Assembly: GCA_910585755.1 (NCBI GenBank)
Contig: CAJUFH010000032.1
Location: forward strand, 1 to 33,201
DNA: 33,201 nucleotides
Source of the DNA: an uncultured Muribaculaceae bacterium
GTDB lineage: Bacteria > Bacteroidota > Bacteroidia > Bacteroidales > Muribaculaceae
Reading direction: 5' to 3'
Shown: positions 1 through 9,800 of the stretch, piece after piece
Layout of the letters: each line of letters opens with the position of its first letter
Position numbering within the stretch: position 1 is the first letter of the stretch
The notes under the pieces: model-generated
What the model saw: only the letters and a program-made list of their open reading frames with translations
Told to the model about the DNA's origin: nothing
The model's database searches: none
Translations under genes and position numbers: made by a program

Positions 1-30
1 CGGCTCTCTTGTCTTTATGAAAAATTAGGT

Positions 31-3000
31 TCAGAGGATTACCTTGGCAACGCCGTTGGCGCTCTTCACGAGGTAGAGACCGGCGGGAAGCCCGGCGTTT
101 TCAAGGCTCTCGAACACGCCAAGCGAGATGCCGGAGAGGTTGAATACCTCGACGGGACCGTTACCCTCGGCTGCAACGTTTTCTACGCCGCTGTCGCCGT
201 AGCTTCCGTTAGCGTCAGAGATGATGAAGCCGTTGAGTTTCACGGAGCCGGAGATGCTCGACGGGGTGATCTTGATGAAGTGCGATTCGGGGTTGAGCGC
301 GATTTCGCCCTGGAAAGGCATGTCCTCGGCGTGGAGCACGCGGATTGTGCGCCATCCCGGAGCAACGTCGCAGTTGCGCGATTCCTGGAGCTTCAGGGTG
401 AAGGTTCCCTCGCCCTCGATATCGAGATACATGTTCTTGGCTACGGGAGCGTAGTAGGCCATCACCTTGTCGGAGTTCTTGGTCATGGTTACGTCCTCGG
501 CTGCCACGGTGCCGGAAGCCTGTACCCAGTGGGGGTAGTCAGCCTGTTTCTCCTGCACGAGTCCTCCTACTGTCTCAAAGGGTGCGACAGCGTCAAAAGG
601 CTCGAAGTTCGCGGGGAGGGTCTTGATGGGCTTGCCGTAGTGGGTCTCACCCTCGGCCTTGAGAGCGCCGAAGTCGGCGGTCTTAATGCGTACGGTGCCG
701 GTGAACTGCTTGTTGCCGGCGACGTTCTTAACGGAACCTTCGGGGAAGGTCACGGTGTACTCGCTGTTCGCGTCAAGCGCCTCGTAGTTGATGTTGATTT
801 TGGCGCCGTTAGCGGCGACGGTGATGTTCTCGTACTGGTGCTTGCCCGAGATGGTCGCGTTGCCGTTGTAGACGACATCCTGGTTGAACGAGAGGCTGAG
901 GGAGCCGTCGGCGTAGCTCATGCCGTCGTTTACGAGGTTGTCGGAGGTCAGTTCGAGGGGTTCCTCGCCGGTAGGGAAGATGTAGCGCTCAACGAGGAAG
1001 TCGTTGACGTTCACCTGCTTTTTGCCGTTGGAATCGAAGCGGAACTTGACAGGGCCGGAGGAGAGGTAGTTCGTTGTCAGCTTGAACATCTTCTTGCCGG
1101 ACATCTGCAAGCTCTGGGTATTTACGATTTCGCCGTTGACGATAGTGTGTACCTTGACGGTGCAGCTCGACGCGCCGCTGCCGTTGCCGATGAAGAGCGT
1201 AGCGGTCGCTGGGCCGGTTACTTCGGGCGATTCAACATATCCCCCTTCTGCGGCGGTAACGAACTGGATGCAGCGGTCGGAAGCTCCCTTGTCGGACTCG
1301 CTTGCGGGTTCAAGGTTGTTGGAGGCCGCGAGAGCCGCCACGCGCATTTTCGCCTCGCCGCTGCCGATAATCATGCCGTCGAAATTCTCGGCTTTGTTGG
1401 CTGCGTCGAACACGTTGGTGTTGGCGGTGATGTTGGCGTACTTGGCCCCGAAGGAAGCGGGAAGGGTGTTGAAGTCAGAGTAGAAGAGCACGCCCCCCTC
1501 GGTGGTCGAGAAGCTCCATACGTCCCCTTCGGTTGTCCCGAGGTCGTTCTTAGCGTCGACGCGCCAGTAGTAGGTCTTGTTGGCCTCGACCGCGGGGGTG
1601 TACTCGGTCTTGGTGAGGTTCTCTGCGACCTTGGCCATCGTCTCGGCGGTCTCGCCGATGTTGAACGAGTAGGTGACTGCGCCCCCGTAGTTCTTGGTGG
1701 CGTTCTCCCAGGTCAGGGTGAGGCCGGAAGCGATGCCGACCTTCGAGCCGTTGGCAACGGAGGGGTTGGTCGACTTCTTGGGAAGCGACGGGTCGCCGGC
1801 AGTCTCGGCGGCTACCTCGTTGGAGTAGTCTGAGAAGAGACCGTCGTTGTTGAACGCGCGGACGCGGAAAGTGTAGGCGGTCTCAGGGGTCAAGCCTGTC
1901 GCAGTGGCGGTGGTCGCGGAAGCCGCGGCGCGGGCTACCTCGGCGTAAGCGCCGTTCTCGGCCTTGGCCTCGATGATGAAGCCGTCGGTGGTGTTGCCGT
2001 TCAGTTCCCAGGTAAGTGTCGCTGAGGTCTTGTCAATCGCGGTAACGGCGAGTTTTACAGGCTTCTTGATATAGGGATAAGCGCTGTCGATGGTGAACAC
2101 GTAGTTTTCGATGTTCATGTAGCCGTTGGCCGCGATCGCTGTGGCGTCGGAGGGGTCGTTGGGGTTAAGGCCGTTGGCGGTCTCCCACGCGTCAGGAATC
2201 CCGTCGTTGTCGCTGTCCTGCGGCTTCACGCCGCCGGAAATAGTGCCGGTACCCTTGTGGGGTAGGGAAGCCTCGGACGAAATACCGTTCTTAGTTCCTT
2301 CTTTGCCCCAGGTCATCAGTTCGTCGATAACGTACTGGTCTACCTCATCGCGTACGGGAAGCGAAGCGCCGACATTCGCCGCGACCCATTGAAGAGCGTC
2401 TTCCGCCGTCATCATATTGGCGATTGCGGGAATAGGCTTTTCGATTGTAACATCTTTCTCCGACTCGATCTGGTCCATAATTGGGGCGCCCGAACTTCCA
2501 TTCTCCTTTGCGTGGATAACCTCGTGGATTGTTGTGGAGTTAAGCTTTTCAAGGGATTCAACCGGAGTTGATGCCCAGTCTTCGTAAACAGTCTCTCCGT
2601 TACGTATGACAGCCTTATTGCGCAACCAGCCGCGGCACTCGTCCGTTGTCAGCAGTCTGCCGTTAATTTCTCCGTCGAGATTATCGTCGTAATAGTTGCC
2701 GGCCGCGTAGAAATGGAAGGCTTCCGAGCCGCGGATGAATGGGAACACGGCGCTGTTCCAAGGTCCGCGCATAAAGTAGTTGTTTTCGATATGGGCCCAT
2801 GAAGCGCCTTCGGTCTCTCCCATGATATAGCAACCGCCGTTGCCCCAGTTATAGACTACGTTGTTTACATACTGGTTAAGTCCCTTGACTTTCGGGTTGC
2901 GTGTCTTGTTTTCGATATAAAGGTTGCGGTAGAGGGTCACGCCGCCGTCGGTCTGAATCAGGCCGCCGCAGGAGTGGGACTGAAGCCCCTGTCCGATGAT

Positions 3001-3546
3001 TGAGTTCTGTATTGTGATATTGCCCGGCTGTACGCCTTTCTTGTCCCAGCTTACAGAGAAATTCTCGTCCTGACCCCAGAATACGGAGCAATGGTCGAAA
3101 ATCATATCTGTGCCATTGGCTATTCCGCATGCGTCCTTGCCGGAGTCTCCGCCTTTACCCATGCGGAAGCGCATATGGCGCACGATCAGGTTGGTCGCGC
3201 CGGAGAAGGACACGCGGTTGCCGTAGACCTGTACACCTTCGCCGGGGGCTGTCTGGCCGAGAATCGTGTTGTTCCCTTTTACGACGAGAGCCGATTTCAG
3301 TTTGATTGTGCCGGACACGTCAAAGACGATTACGCGGTTGGTGCCGCTGACGGCGTCGCGGAACGAGCCTTTGCCGGAGTCGTCGAGGTTGGTGACGTGG
3401 TAGATTTCTCCGCCGCGTCCGCCGGTCGCGAAGCGCCCGAAGCCCTCGGCTCCCGGGAAGGCGAGAAGCTGTTCATCGGCCGCGGCTCCGAAAGCGGTTG
3501 CGAGGAGGGCTGATGCCAGAAGCGCGCCTTTCAGGATTTTCTTCAT
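31..3546 (-). CDS. Secreted multidomain pectate lyase (PL1) with Fn3 domains and C-terminal sorting tail
   Basis: Cleaves pectate/homogalacturonan by beta-elimination, at the cell surface or outside the cell. A signal peptide (about residues 1-23) precedes a parallel beta-helix PL1 domain (about 28-330). That domain starts with the FPGAEGFG/GGRGGE signature and has the IFDHC motif at 149-153 (vWiDH-like, calcium/active-site strand) and RNPK at 216-219, which carries the likely catalytic Arg216. A calcium-binding thrombospondin-3-like segment (DSDNDGIPDAW, about 445) is followed by two fibronectin-III-like domains (about 495-685) and then beta-sandwich modules. The last ~40 residues (VFNLSG ... 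GLYLVK ... KVIL) look like a type IX secretion tail. At 1171 aa it is much longer than a minimal PL1, because of the accessory domains. It is the last gene of the susC operon, 102 bp after the preceding gene. The family call is firm; pectate versus methylated pectin is inferred. Confidence 0.9.
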   Translation of the reverse strand: MKKILKGALLASALLATAFGAAADEQLLAFPGAEGFGRFATGGRGGEIYHVTNLDDSGKGSFRDAVSGTNRVIVFDVSGTIKLKSALVVKGNNTILGQTAPGEGVQVYGNRVSFSGATNLIVRHMRFRMGKGGDSGKDACGIANGTDMIFDHCSVFWGQDENFSVSWDKKGVQPGNITIQNSIIGQGLQSHSCGGLIQTDGGVTLYRNLYIENKTRNPKVKGLNQYVNNVVYNWGNGGCYIMGETEGASWAHIENNYFMRGPWNSAVFPFIRGSEAFHFYAAGNYYDDNLDGEINGRLLTTDECRGWLRNKAVIRNGETVYEDWASTPVESLEKLNSTTIHEVIHAKENGSSGAPIMDQIESEKDVTIEKPIPAIANMMTAEDALQWVAANVGASLPVRDEVDQYVIDELMTWGKEGTKNGISSEASLPHKGTGTISGGVKPQDSDNDGIPDAWETANGLNPNDPSDATAIAANGYMNIENYVFTIDSAYPYIKKPVKLAVTAIDKTSATLTWELNGNTTDGFIIEAKAENGAYAEVARAAASATTATATGLTPETAYTFRVRAFNNDGLFSDYSNEVAAETAGDPSLPKKSTNPSVANGSKVGIASGLTLTWENATKNYGGAVTYSFNIGETAETMAKVAENLTKTEYTPAVEANKTYYWRVDAKNDLGTTEGDVWSFSTTEGGVLFYSDFNTLPASFGAKYANITANTNVFDAANKAENFDGMIIGSGEAKMRVAALAASNNLEPASESDKGASDRCIQFVTAAEGGYVESPEVTGPATATLFIGNGSGASSCTVKVHTIVNGEIVNTQSLQMSGKKMFKLTTNYLSSGPVKFRFDSNGKKQVNVNDFLVERYIFPTGEEPLELTSDNLVNDGMSYADGSLSLSFNQDVVYNGNATISGKHQYENITVAANGAKININYEALDANSEYTVTFPEGSVKNVAGNKQFTGTVRIKTADFGALKAEGETHYGKPIKTLPANFEPFDAVAPFETVGGLVQEKQADYPHWVQASGTVAAEDVTMTKNSDKVMAYYAPVAKNMYLDIEGEGTFTLKLQESRNCDVAPGWRTIRVLHAEDMPFQGEIALNPESHFIKITPSSISGSVKLNGFIISDANGSYGDSGVENVAAEGNGPVEVFNLSGISLGVFESLENAGLPAGLYLVKSANGVAKVIL

Positions 3547-3574
3547 AGGTAATATAGTTTTTAGGTTAAAGATA

Positions 3575-3610
3575 CCACCGCCGAACCCGTTTTTCAGGGC
3601 GCGGCGGTGG
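3575..3610 (-). terminator. Intercistronic hairpin before the pectate lyase gene
   Basis: The 8-bp arms CCACCGCC (3575-3582) and GGCGGTGG (3603-3610) pair, and a GGG/CCC pairing is possible inside. On the minus strand a short U-containing stretch (TATCTTT) follows. It lies between the stop of the 317-aa gene and the start of the PL1 gene, so it may be a partial terminator or an mRNA-stabilising structure that sets relative expression. Confidence 0.45.
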
Positions 3611-3648
3611 AATTTCGGGTTTATTTCAGCTTTTGACTGAAAACATTC

Positions 3649-4602
3649 TTACTTCTGGATGTACTTCTTGCCACCCTTGATTACGAGACCCTTGTAGTTC
3701 TCGTCAACTTGAACGCCGAGAGTGTTGTAGATAGGAGCGTCGGCTGCGGCTGCGTCAAGCGAAACGTTTTCAATAGCGTTAAATTCGCCTACGAAGTCTA
3801 CATGGTGGATGCCGAGGCATTTGTCAATACCACCAACCTGGAAAGCTGCGGTTCCGGGAATCTCGAACTTGAAAGACACCTTGTACTGACGCTTGTTTAT
3901 GAGGTCGGCGTAGAGTTTGGTATATTCCTGTGCCTGGTCTTCAGCAGCGACACCGTTAATAACAGGGATTACCTTGATTTTGAGATCCTGCTCCTTGGAA
4001 CGTTTTGTATCGCTGATGGCGCAAGCCCATACAACGATTTCGCAAGTGCCGTTAGTCTCGGGGAACTGGATGTAGGTGTAACCGCGGTTAGCGGAGTTGT
4101 CGTTGCGCTGGAAAGCGATAGCGCCTGCGGTGGGGATGAAATCTGCCTGGTCAGCGGCAAAATAGTCCTTGTCTTGCCATTCTGTCATCGAACCCCAGTT
4201 GGGGAACCAGATTGTGCGGGCAGGGCCTCTCGAACCCCAGCAGATGAACGGCTCGGTCTTGTCGAGGGGAGTTTTTTCCTGGGTCTCGACATCCGTGTTG
4301 AAGTAGTTGCCTTCTGCATCAGGTGCGTAGGTCAGACCGTCAGCGAGGGAGATTACGAGGTTCTCGCATCCGGCAGCGGCGCGCCATTTCTTGGCACCGT
4401 CTTCCTCGTAGGACTCAACGAGCATCTGGGCATCTGTGTTAACTGTAGTACCGGCCTTGTCAACGAAGTCGTAGTTGCCGCTGTCGGAGTCTTTCAGATA
4501 CTTACAATAACTTGGGTTGTTGGTGAAGTCATAGCCGACAGTTTCAGCCTGTACGCCTGCTGCTGTTAAGAGCAGCGCGCTGAGAGTAAAAATCTTCTTC
4601 AT
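3649..4602 (-). CDS. Secreted protein of unknown function, candidate surface glycan-binding component
   Basis: 317 aa with a clear signal peptide (MKKIFTLSALLLTAAGVQA, about 1-19). The rest is predicted to be beta-rich, with many aromatic residues (WGSRGPARTIWFPNWG around 122-137) that could suit carbohydrate binding. It ends in IYNTLGVQVDENYKGLVIKGGKKYIQK-type sequence (stated here as a motif; about residues 291-317), which resembles a type IX secretion tail. There is no lipobox, unlike typical SusE/SusF. It lies between susD and the pectate lyase gene, the place where surface glycan-binding proteins are normally encoded, and that is the basis for the suggested role. I recognise no catalytic motif. 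A small lyase accessory or a new binding module are both possible. Confidence 0.7.
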   Translation of the reverse strand: MKKIFTLSALLLTAAGVQAETVGYDFTNNPSYCKYLKDSDSGNYDFVDKAGTTVNTDAQMLVESYEEDGAKKWRAAAGCENLVISLADGLTYAPDAEGNYFNTDVETQEKTPLDKTEPFICWGSRGPARTIWFPNWGSMTEWQDKDYFAADQADFIPTAGAIAFQRNDNSANRGYTYIQFPETNGTCEIVVWACAISDTKRSKEQDLKIKVIPVINGVAAEDQAQEYTKLYADLINKRQYKVSFKFEIPGTAAFQVGGIDKCLGIHHVDFVGEFNAIENVSLDAAAADAPIYNTLGVQVDENYKGLVIKGGKKYIQK

Positions 4603-4653
4603 TTGGTAGAAGTTTAATGGTTAGTGATTGGTTTTGATTATTTTCTTTTATAT

Positions 4654-4682
4654 GTCCGGGGGATGCGGGACACCCCCCGGAC
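4654..4682 (-). terminator. Strong hairpin directly after susD
   Basis: Perfect 9-bp arms GTCCGGGGG (4654-4662) and CCCCCGGAC (4674-4682) with an 11-nt loop, starting 7 nt past the susD stop codon. On the minus strand the sequence that follows is A-rich rather than T-rich, so this is probably not a full terminator. It is more likely a 3'-end stabilising or processing hairpin that lowers expression of the downstream genes relative to susCD. Confidence 0.5.
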
Positions 4683-4689
4683 TATTCTT

Positions 4690-6786
4690 TTATAGAGAAG
4701 TGGAGGGGCCGGGATAACCGGGAAGCTGCGTCATACGCGGGTTGTCAATCATAACATGGCCGGCGCTCTTGGCGGGCAGCGGCGACAGTTCTGTCTGGTT
4801 CTTCTTGTAGCCATAGAAGATGCTCACAGGACCGTCAATCCAATCAGGATATACACCTCGGTCTTCAACGTTTTCCTGACGACCGGTGTGTTTCGAAACT
4901 ACATTTAGCCCGGCGATCATCTTGCAATTGATATTGATATTGCAAAGATAGTTGCGCGAGTTCTTGTTATAGGTCGAACCGAAGCGCTCAAACATACGGC
5001 AGGGATACCAACCGTCGCCCCATTCCATCCCGTGAGCCGCAACTATATCCTTAACATCCTTAATGAACTTAGTCTTATTGTTGGGGCGCGGGTTGATGCT
5101 GAGTTTGGCTACTTCGTCGGGATCCGTAATGTCGATGTAGGGAACCGTCAGGAAATCATCCTTGTACTCCTGGCTGTTCAACGAGTACTTATAAATACGA
5201 TATTGCGGTATGTCGGCATATATTCCGGCGTGGTCGGAGAGATCCTTGAGAGCCTGTTTACATTCTGTGATATGTTCGTCAAGCAGGTTTGTGCGAATCA
5301 GGTCGGTACGGAGGAGGAACTCGTCGGCAAACTCCCATTTACGCTCCTGAATGACAGCCTCAAGAAAATCCTGTTCGCCGGTAGGAATGGGAAGATGGCC
5401 TACTCCGGCGCGGTCGCGAACCTGCTGAAGGGCGTTGATTGCTTCCGAGTTTGCGCCATGGTGCAGGTAATTCTGCGTTTCGGCATACATCAGGAGGATG
5501 TCTGCATAGCGAAGCATAGGTATGTCCATATTTCGTTCCGCCGCTTCTTGCGGTGCCACTGCCCACTGAATGCGGAACTTTCCACCCATAAGCGACGAGA
5601 ACTGTGTGCCCACGTGGATCCAAACGGGATTCTGGTCATTCCCGGCATTGGTGATAGTGTAGTTGGCGATGGAAACATCTCGACGGACATCCTTCGGGTC
5701 GAAGGAGAGATAGTAGGTCGGCAGTTTCACCTGCATAGCCTTTCTTTCTCCATAGGCGCTGGGCTTGCACGAACCCGGCTGGCTGTAAACTCCGAACGCG
5801 CTGTTGGTAGTCGGGCCAAGGCATGCGAGCTGCCACATCATCTCCTGGGAAGAGACGTTGTATTCGCGCTTGCAGTAGGAGGAGAAGAGGTACTGGAAGC
5901 CTGACATTCCGTTGGGGCCTGTCGTTATCAGGGAGTGCTCGTTGTTGAGGGCCTTGGCGAGCGCTCGGTCTGCGATTCCATAAATTTCGTCAACTCTCGC
6001 GGGGTCGGGCCTGCGGTCAAGTTTCAGTGTCGAGGGGTCGTTGGTCTTGAGGTCCCAGCGCAGCGAGTAACCGGCTGCATGGAGGCAGATTCGGGCGAGA
6101 ATGCCGTAACCGGCCTGGCGGGTCAGGCGCTCGGGCGCTATGCCGTATCCGCTCTGGCTCCAAAGGGGAAGGTATTCGACGTTTTCCTCCATCTCTTTGA
6201 TGATACGGTCATAGATTTCGTCGCGGCTGGTGCGAGTCGGATAGAATGTTTCGGGATCGTTGGGGTCGAGGTCGACCTGGGCTTTAAAGCGCGCCGGGCA
6301 ATCACCGAACACACGGATGATGTTGTGGTAGCAGTAAGCGCGGATGAAGTACAGCTCTGCCATCAGAGCCTTGCGCTTATCCGAATCGGGTAGCTTGGTT
6401 ATGTTCTTCAAGCCTACGTTTGTGGCCTCGATGATTCTGTATCCCTCGCTCCATATGCGTGATAACGTAGCAGGGAGTATAGGATCGAAGTCGTAGTTGC
6501 CTAACAGCCATCTTGAGTCTGTCGGCCCTTCCGGAGTAGGCAGAGTGATGGTCTCGCCGGAATTAAGTTGATAGTAGTTCTCGTCGTGGATTAGCCCGCG
6601 GTAGCATCCGCGGACGAAAAGCTCGGCGGAGTACTCATCCTTGAACGCGTAGTCGAGGTCCTCGGAGGTGTATGATTTCAGCTCAAGGTCGTCCTCGCAG
6701 GAGCTGAGAGCCGCTGCTCCGCCTAAAGCGAGCGCGGTAACGGCAACCGAGCCTATGATTTTGGAATATATCTTGTTGAAGTGCAT
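4690..6786 (-). CDS. SusD/RagB-family outer-membrane glycan-binding lipoprotein
   Basis: Forms the lid of the SusCD outer-membrane transporter and captures oligosaccharides for import. A lipoprotein signal peptide ends in a lipobox (LSSC, Cys at about residue 30). An N-terminal SusD-like region follows (RGCYRGLIHDENYY; IIEATNVGLKNI; ELYFIRAYCYHNIIRVFGD, the TPR-like helices). The SusD C-terminal signature is present: MLRYADILLMYAETQNYL, then INALQQVRDRAG and VIQERKWEFADE. At 698 aa it is longer than the ~550 aa typical of SusD, with the extra length in the C-terminal half (GWYPCRMFERFG onward). The start codon lies 21 bp after the susC stop, a normal susCD junction. Substrate is inferred from the pectinase neighbours. 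Confidence 0.95.
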   Translation of the reverse strand: MHFNKIYSKIIGSVAVTALALGGAAALSSCEDDLELKSYTSEDLDYAFKDEYSAELFVRGCYRGLIHDENYYQLNSGETITLPTPEGPTDSRWLLGNYDFDPILPATLSRIWSEGYRIIEATNVGLKNITKLPDSDKRKALMAELYFIRAYCYHNIIRVFGDCPARFKAQVDLDPNDPETFYPTRTSRDEIYDRIIKEMEENVEYLPLWSQSGYGIAPERLTRQAGYGILARICLHAAGYSLRWDLKTNDPSTLKLDRRPDPARVDEIYGIADRALAKALNNEHSLITTGPNGMSGFQYLFSSYCKREYNVSSQEMMWQLACLGPTTNSAFGVYSQPGSCKPSAYGERKAMQVKLPTYYLSFDPKDVRRDVSIANYTITNAGNDQNPVWIHVGTQFSSLMGGKFRIQWAVAPQEAAERNMDIPMLRYADILLMYAETQNYLHHGANSEAINALQQVRDRAGVGHLPIPTGEQDFLEAVIQERKWEFADEFLLRTDLIRTNLLDEHITECKQALKDLSDHAGIYADIPQYRIYKYSLNSQEYKDDFLTVPYIDITDPDEVAKLSINPRPNNKTKFIKDVKDIVAAHGMEWGDGWYPCRMFERFGSTYNKNSRNYLCNININCKMIAGLNVVSKHTGRQENVEDRGVYPDWIDGPVSIFYGYKKNQTELSPLPAKSAGHVMIDNPRMTQLPGYPGPSTSL

Positions 6787-6807
6787 ATTTGTTGCGACTG
6801 ACAGGGG

Positions 6808-9800
6808 TTAGAAAGAAAGGTTAACGCCTAACACATAGCTGCGGGAGAGGGGATATGCCGAGCTGTCATAGCCGGGCGTGCAGACTACGTTGTCATTCTT
6901 CGATGATACGTCGGGGTTGTAGCCCGAATACCCGGTGAGGGTGGCGAGGTTGTTGGCGGTGAAGTAGACGCGCAGGGAGTTCACGTAGAATTTCTGAGTC
7001 CACTTCTGCGGCAGGGTATAGCCGAGTGTAACCTGGGCGAGACGAAGGTAAGAGCCATCTTCTACATAGTAGGAAGAGGGATAGGTGATTGTATTGGAGT
7101 TCGTGGTCGAAAGGCTCCAGGTGCGTCCGGCTTCGTTGGGGTTGAGCTGGCGCAGACGCTCAAGAGATGTTGTCTTCTGGCCGGTGAGCGGGTCAACCAT
7201 GCGGTAATAGCTGTCGTAAACCTTCTGAGTTACGTTCTCGAAAGGTGCGTACGGGGCCATAGAGTGAGCGGTGGCATTGTAAATGTCGTTGCCCCAGGCG
7301 AATTTCAGGAAGACGGTGAGGTCGATGCCTTTCCAGGAGAAAGTGTTGTTGAAACCGCCGATTCCTTTCGGGGTACCGTTACCGATTTTCTGAAGTTTGC
7401 GGGTGAACTGGGTTCCGTCCTCGTTATCGGCCGCGAACTTTATGTCGCCGGGCTGGGGTGTACCCTGATATGGCTTCACTACACCATCTTTGAGCGTCAG
7501 GGTGCCGTCCTCGCCTTGGATAAAGTCGTCGGTTGTGTAGACACCTTCATATTTGTAGCCGTACATATCGCCTACTGAATGGCCTACGACAGCGTAGTAT
7601 GTGACCGTTCCACTTCTGTTGCCGCCGGCGGAGAAGGTCTTCTGCTGCTGCTCGCCCTCGAGCTTGATAACCTTGTTGCGGTTGAACGAGAGGTTGAGGG
7701 TTGAAGTCCACATAAAGCCGTGGGTATGGATGTTGACCGTGTTGAGGGAGATTTCCCAGCCGCGGTTGCGCATCTTGCCGACGTTCTGGAACTGCTGCGT
7801 GTAACCTGTGGTATTGGGAATAGTGCAGAGCATCAGCATATCGGAAATCTGGTTGTTATACCACTCGACTGTCAGGTTGATGCGGTTGTTGAACATACCG
7901 AGGTCGAGACCCACGTTGGTAGCGTGGAGGGTCTCCCATTTCAGGTCGGGGTTGGCGAGCTTCGTGCCGAGGATGAACGCCGGGGTGAGCTCGTCGTTGT
8001 TCATCGGGTAAACCGTCTGGTTGACAAGCTGCGAGTACATGAACGAGTCAACATTGTTGTTACCCGTCACACCGTAACCGGCGCGGAGCTTGAGGTTGTT
8101 GATGATGTTGGAGATGCTGTTTTCAAGCCAGAACTTCTCCTGCGAGATACGCCAGGCTGCGGAAGCCGAGGGGAAGTAGCCCCACTTGTGGCCCTTGCCG
8201 AACTTGGAGGAACCGTCGGCGCGGAACGTGGCGGTCAGAAGATAGCGGTCGTCGAAGCTGTAATTGGCGCGGGCGAAGAAGGAGAGCATTTTGCCGTTGC
8301 TGTGGCCGGATGTCTTTTCCGAAACCTCGCCTTTGCTGATGTCGTCAAGTCCGTGGTTGGGGCGGGCGAACTTTTTAAGCTTTATGCTGTTCTTCTCGCT
8401 TTCGGAGTAGGAGTATTCCTGGCCGAGCATGATGTTTAGGTCATGCTTCTTGTTGAAAGTATGTTTCCAGTTAAGGGTGTTCGTGACGTGCCAGTTAAAT
8501 CCTTCGGAGTTGTCGATGCTGCCGGTCATACCTGTATTGGCGGGATCGGTCAGGTATGTCAGACCGTCCTCCCCGGCGAAGGATTTCCCTTTACCCCAGG
8601 AGGTAGTGTAGTTGACGGCGGTGCGCCATACGAAGTCTTTCAGGAAGTCAATCGAGACGCCTCCGTTAACTTCGAAGCGGCGGCTGCGCTTCTCGGTCGT
8701 GGCTGCGCGGTTCTGTACCAGCGGGTTGGAGATGTCATAGTAGGAGTCCTGCTGCTTGAAGTCAATCGAAGTGTGGGTGTTGAGCATTTCGTCGCGGGTG
8801 AAACGCGTGCCGCCGTTGATAGGCTGCAGGAGCACGCTCTTCATACCATCGTATTTCCCTCCGCCGTGAACGGTGTTCTGATAGAAGAAGGTGGAGAAGT
8901 CAAACTTGATGTGGGGGAAGAGCTGGGCGTTGATTTTAGCGCGGATTGAGTTACGCTTGTAGTCGTGGTTGGCGAGAAGGCCGTCCTGGTCGTTATGGTT
9001 GTAAGTTACGAGGGCCTGGACCTTCTCGTTGCCGGTAGAGATGCTGACGTTGTGGTTCTGGGTGAATGCGTGGCCGCCGAAGGCTTCGTCCTGCCAGTCA
9101 AGGGCGTAAGCGTTGCTGTAACGGTCTGTGATACGGTTCCAGGCACCGGTGAAATAGTCGGGGTCCTCGGTGTCAATGCCGGACTCGAAGAAAGCCACAT
9201 AGTTGTCGCGCTTGCCCTGCATTTCGTTGAACTCATACTGGTAACGGGCGAAGTCGAGAGGGGAGGAAACCATGTCGAGCTTTTTGCCGAGCTTGTCCCA
9301 GGAGAAGAAGGCGTTGTAGTCTACCTTCGTCTTCCCCTTGGCGGCTGACTTGGTGGTAATCACGATGATGCCATTGGAGCCGCGTGCACCGTAGATGGCG
9401 GTCGAGGAGGCATCCTTCAGCACGTCGATGGTCTCGATGTCGTTGATGTCGATGTTGGTCAGCGCGTCGCTCATCGCGAAACCGTCGACGATGTAGAGCG
9501 GTTCTGTGCCCTGGGTAAGGGAGGCACCGCCGCGGACGGTGACGTTCAGCCCTGCGCCGGGGGCGCCGCTGGTCGATACGATGTTTAGACCGGCGGCCTT
9601 GCCCTGGAGGGCTGCCGCGGCGCTCGAGACCGGAACCTTGGCCAGGTCTGAGCCTGATACCGAGGAGACAGCGCCGGTAAGGTCTTTCTTTTTCACTGTG
9701 CCGTAACCGATGGCGACAACCTCGTCGAGCATCGTCGACGAACCGTCCATCTTGATGTCGATTCTGGTCTGGCCGTTTACTGCCACGGTCTTGGCATCGT

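Noticed and set aside
280..1833. Long plus-strand reading frame (517 codons) across the pectate lyase gene
   Set aside because: It is antisense to a protein with clear PL1/Fn3 domains; its translation is low-complexity Val/Gly/Glu-rich and shows no motif. GC-rich codons of the real gene leave the opposite frame open.
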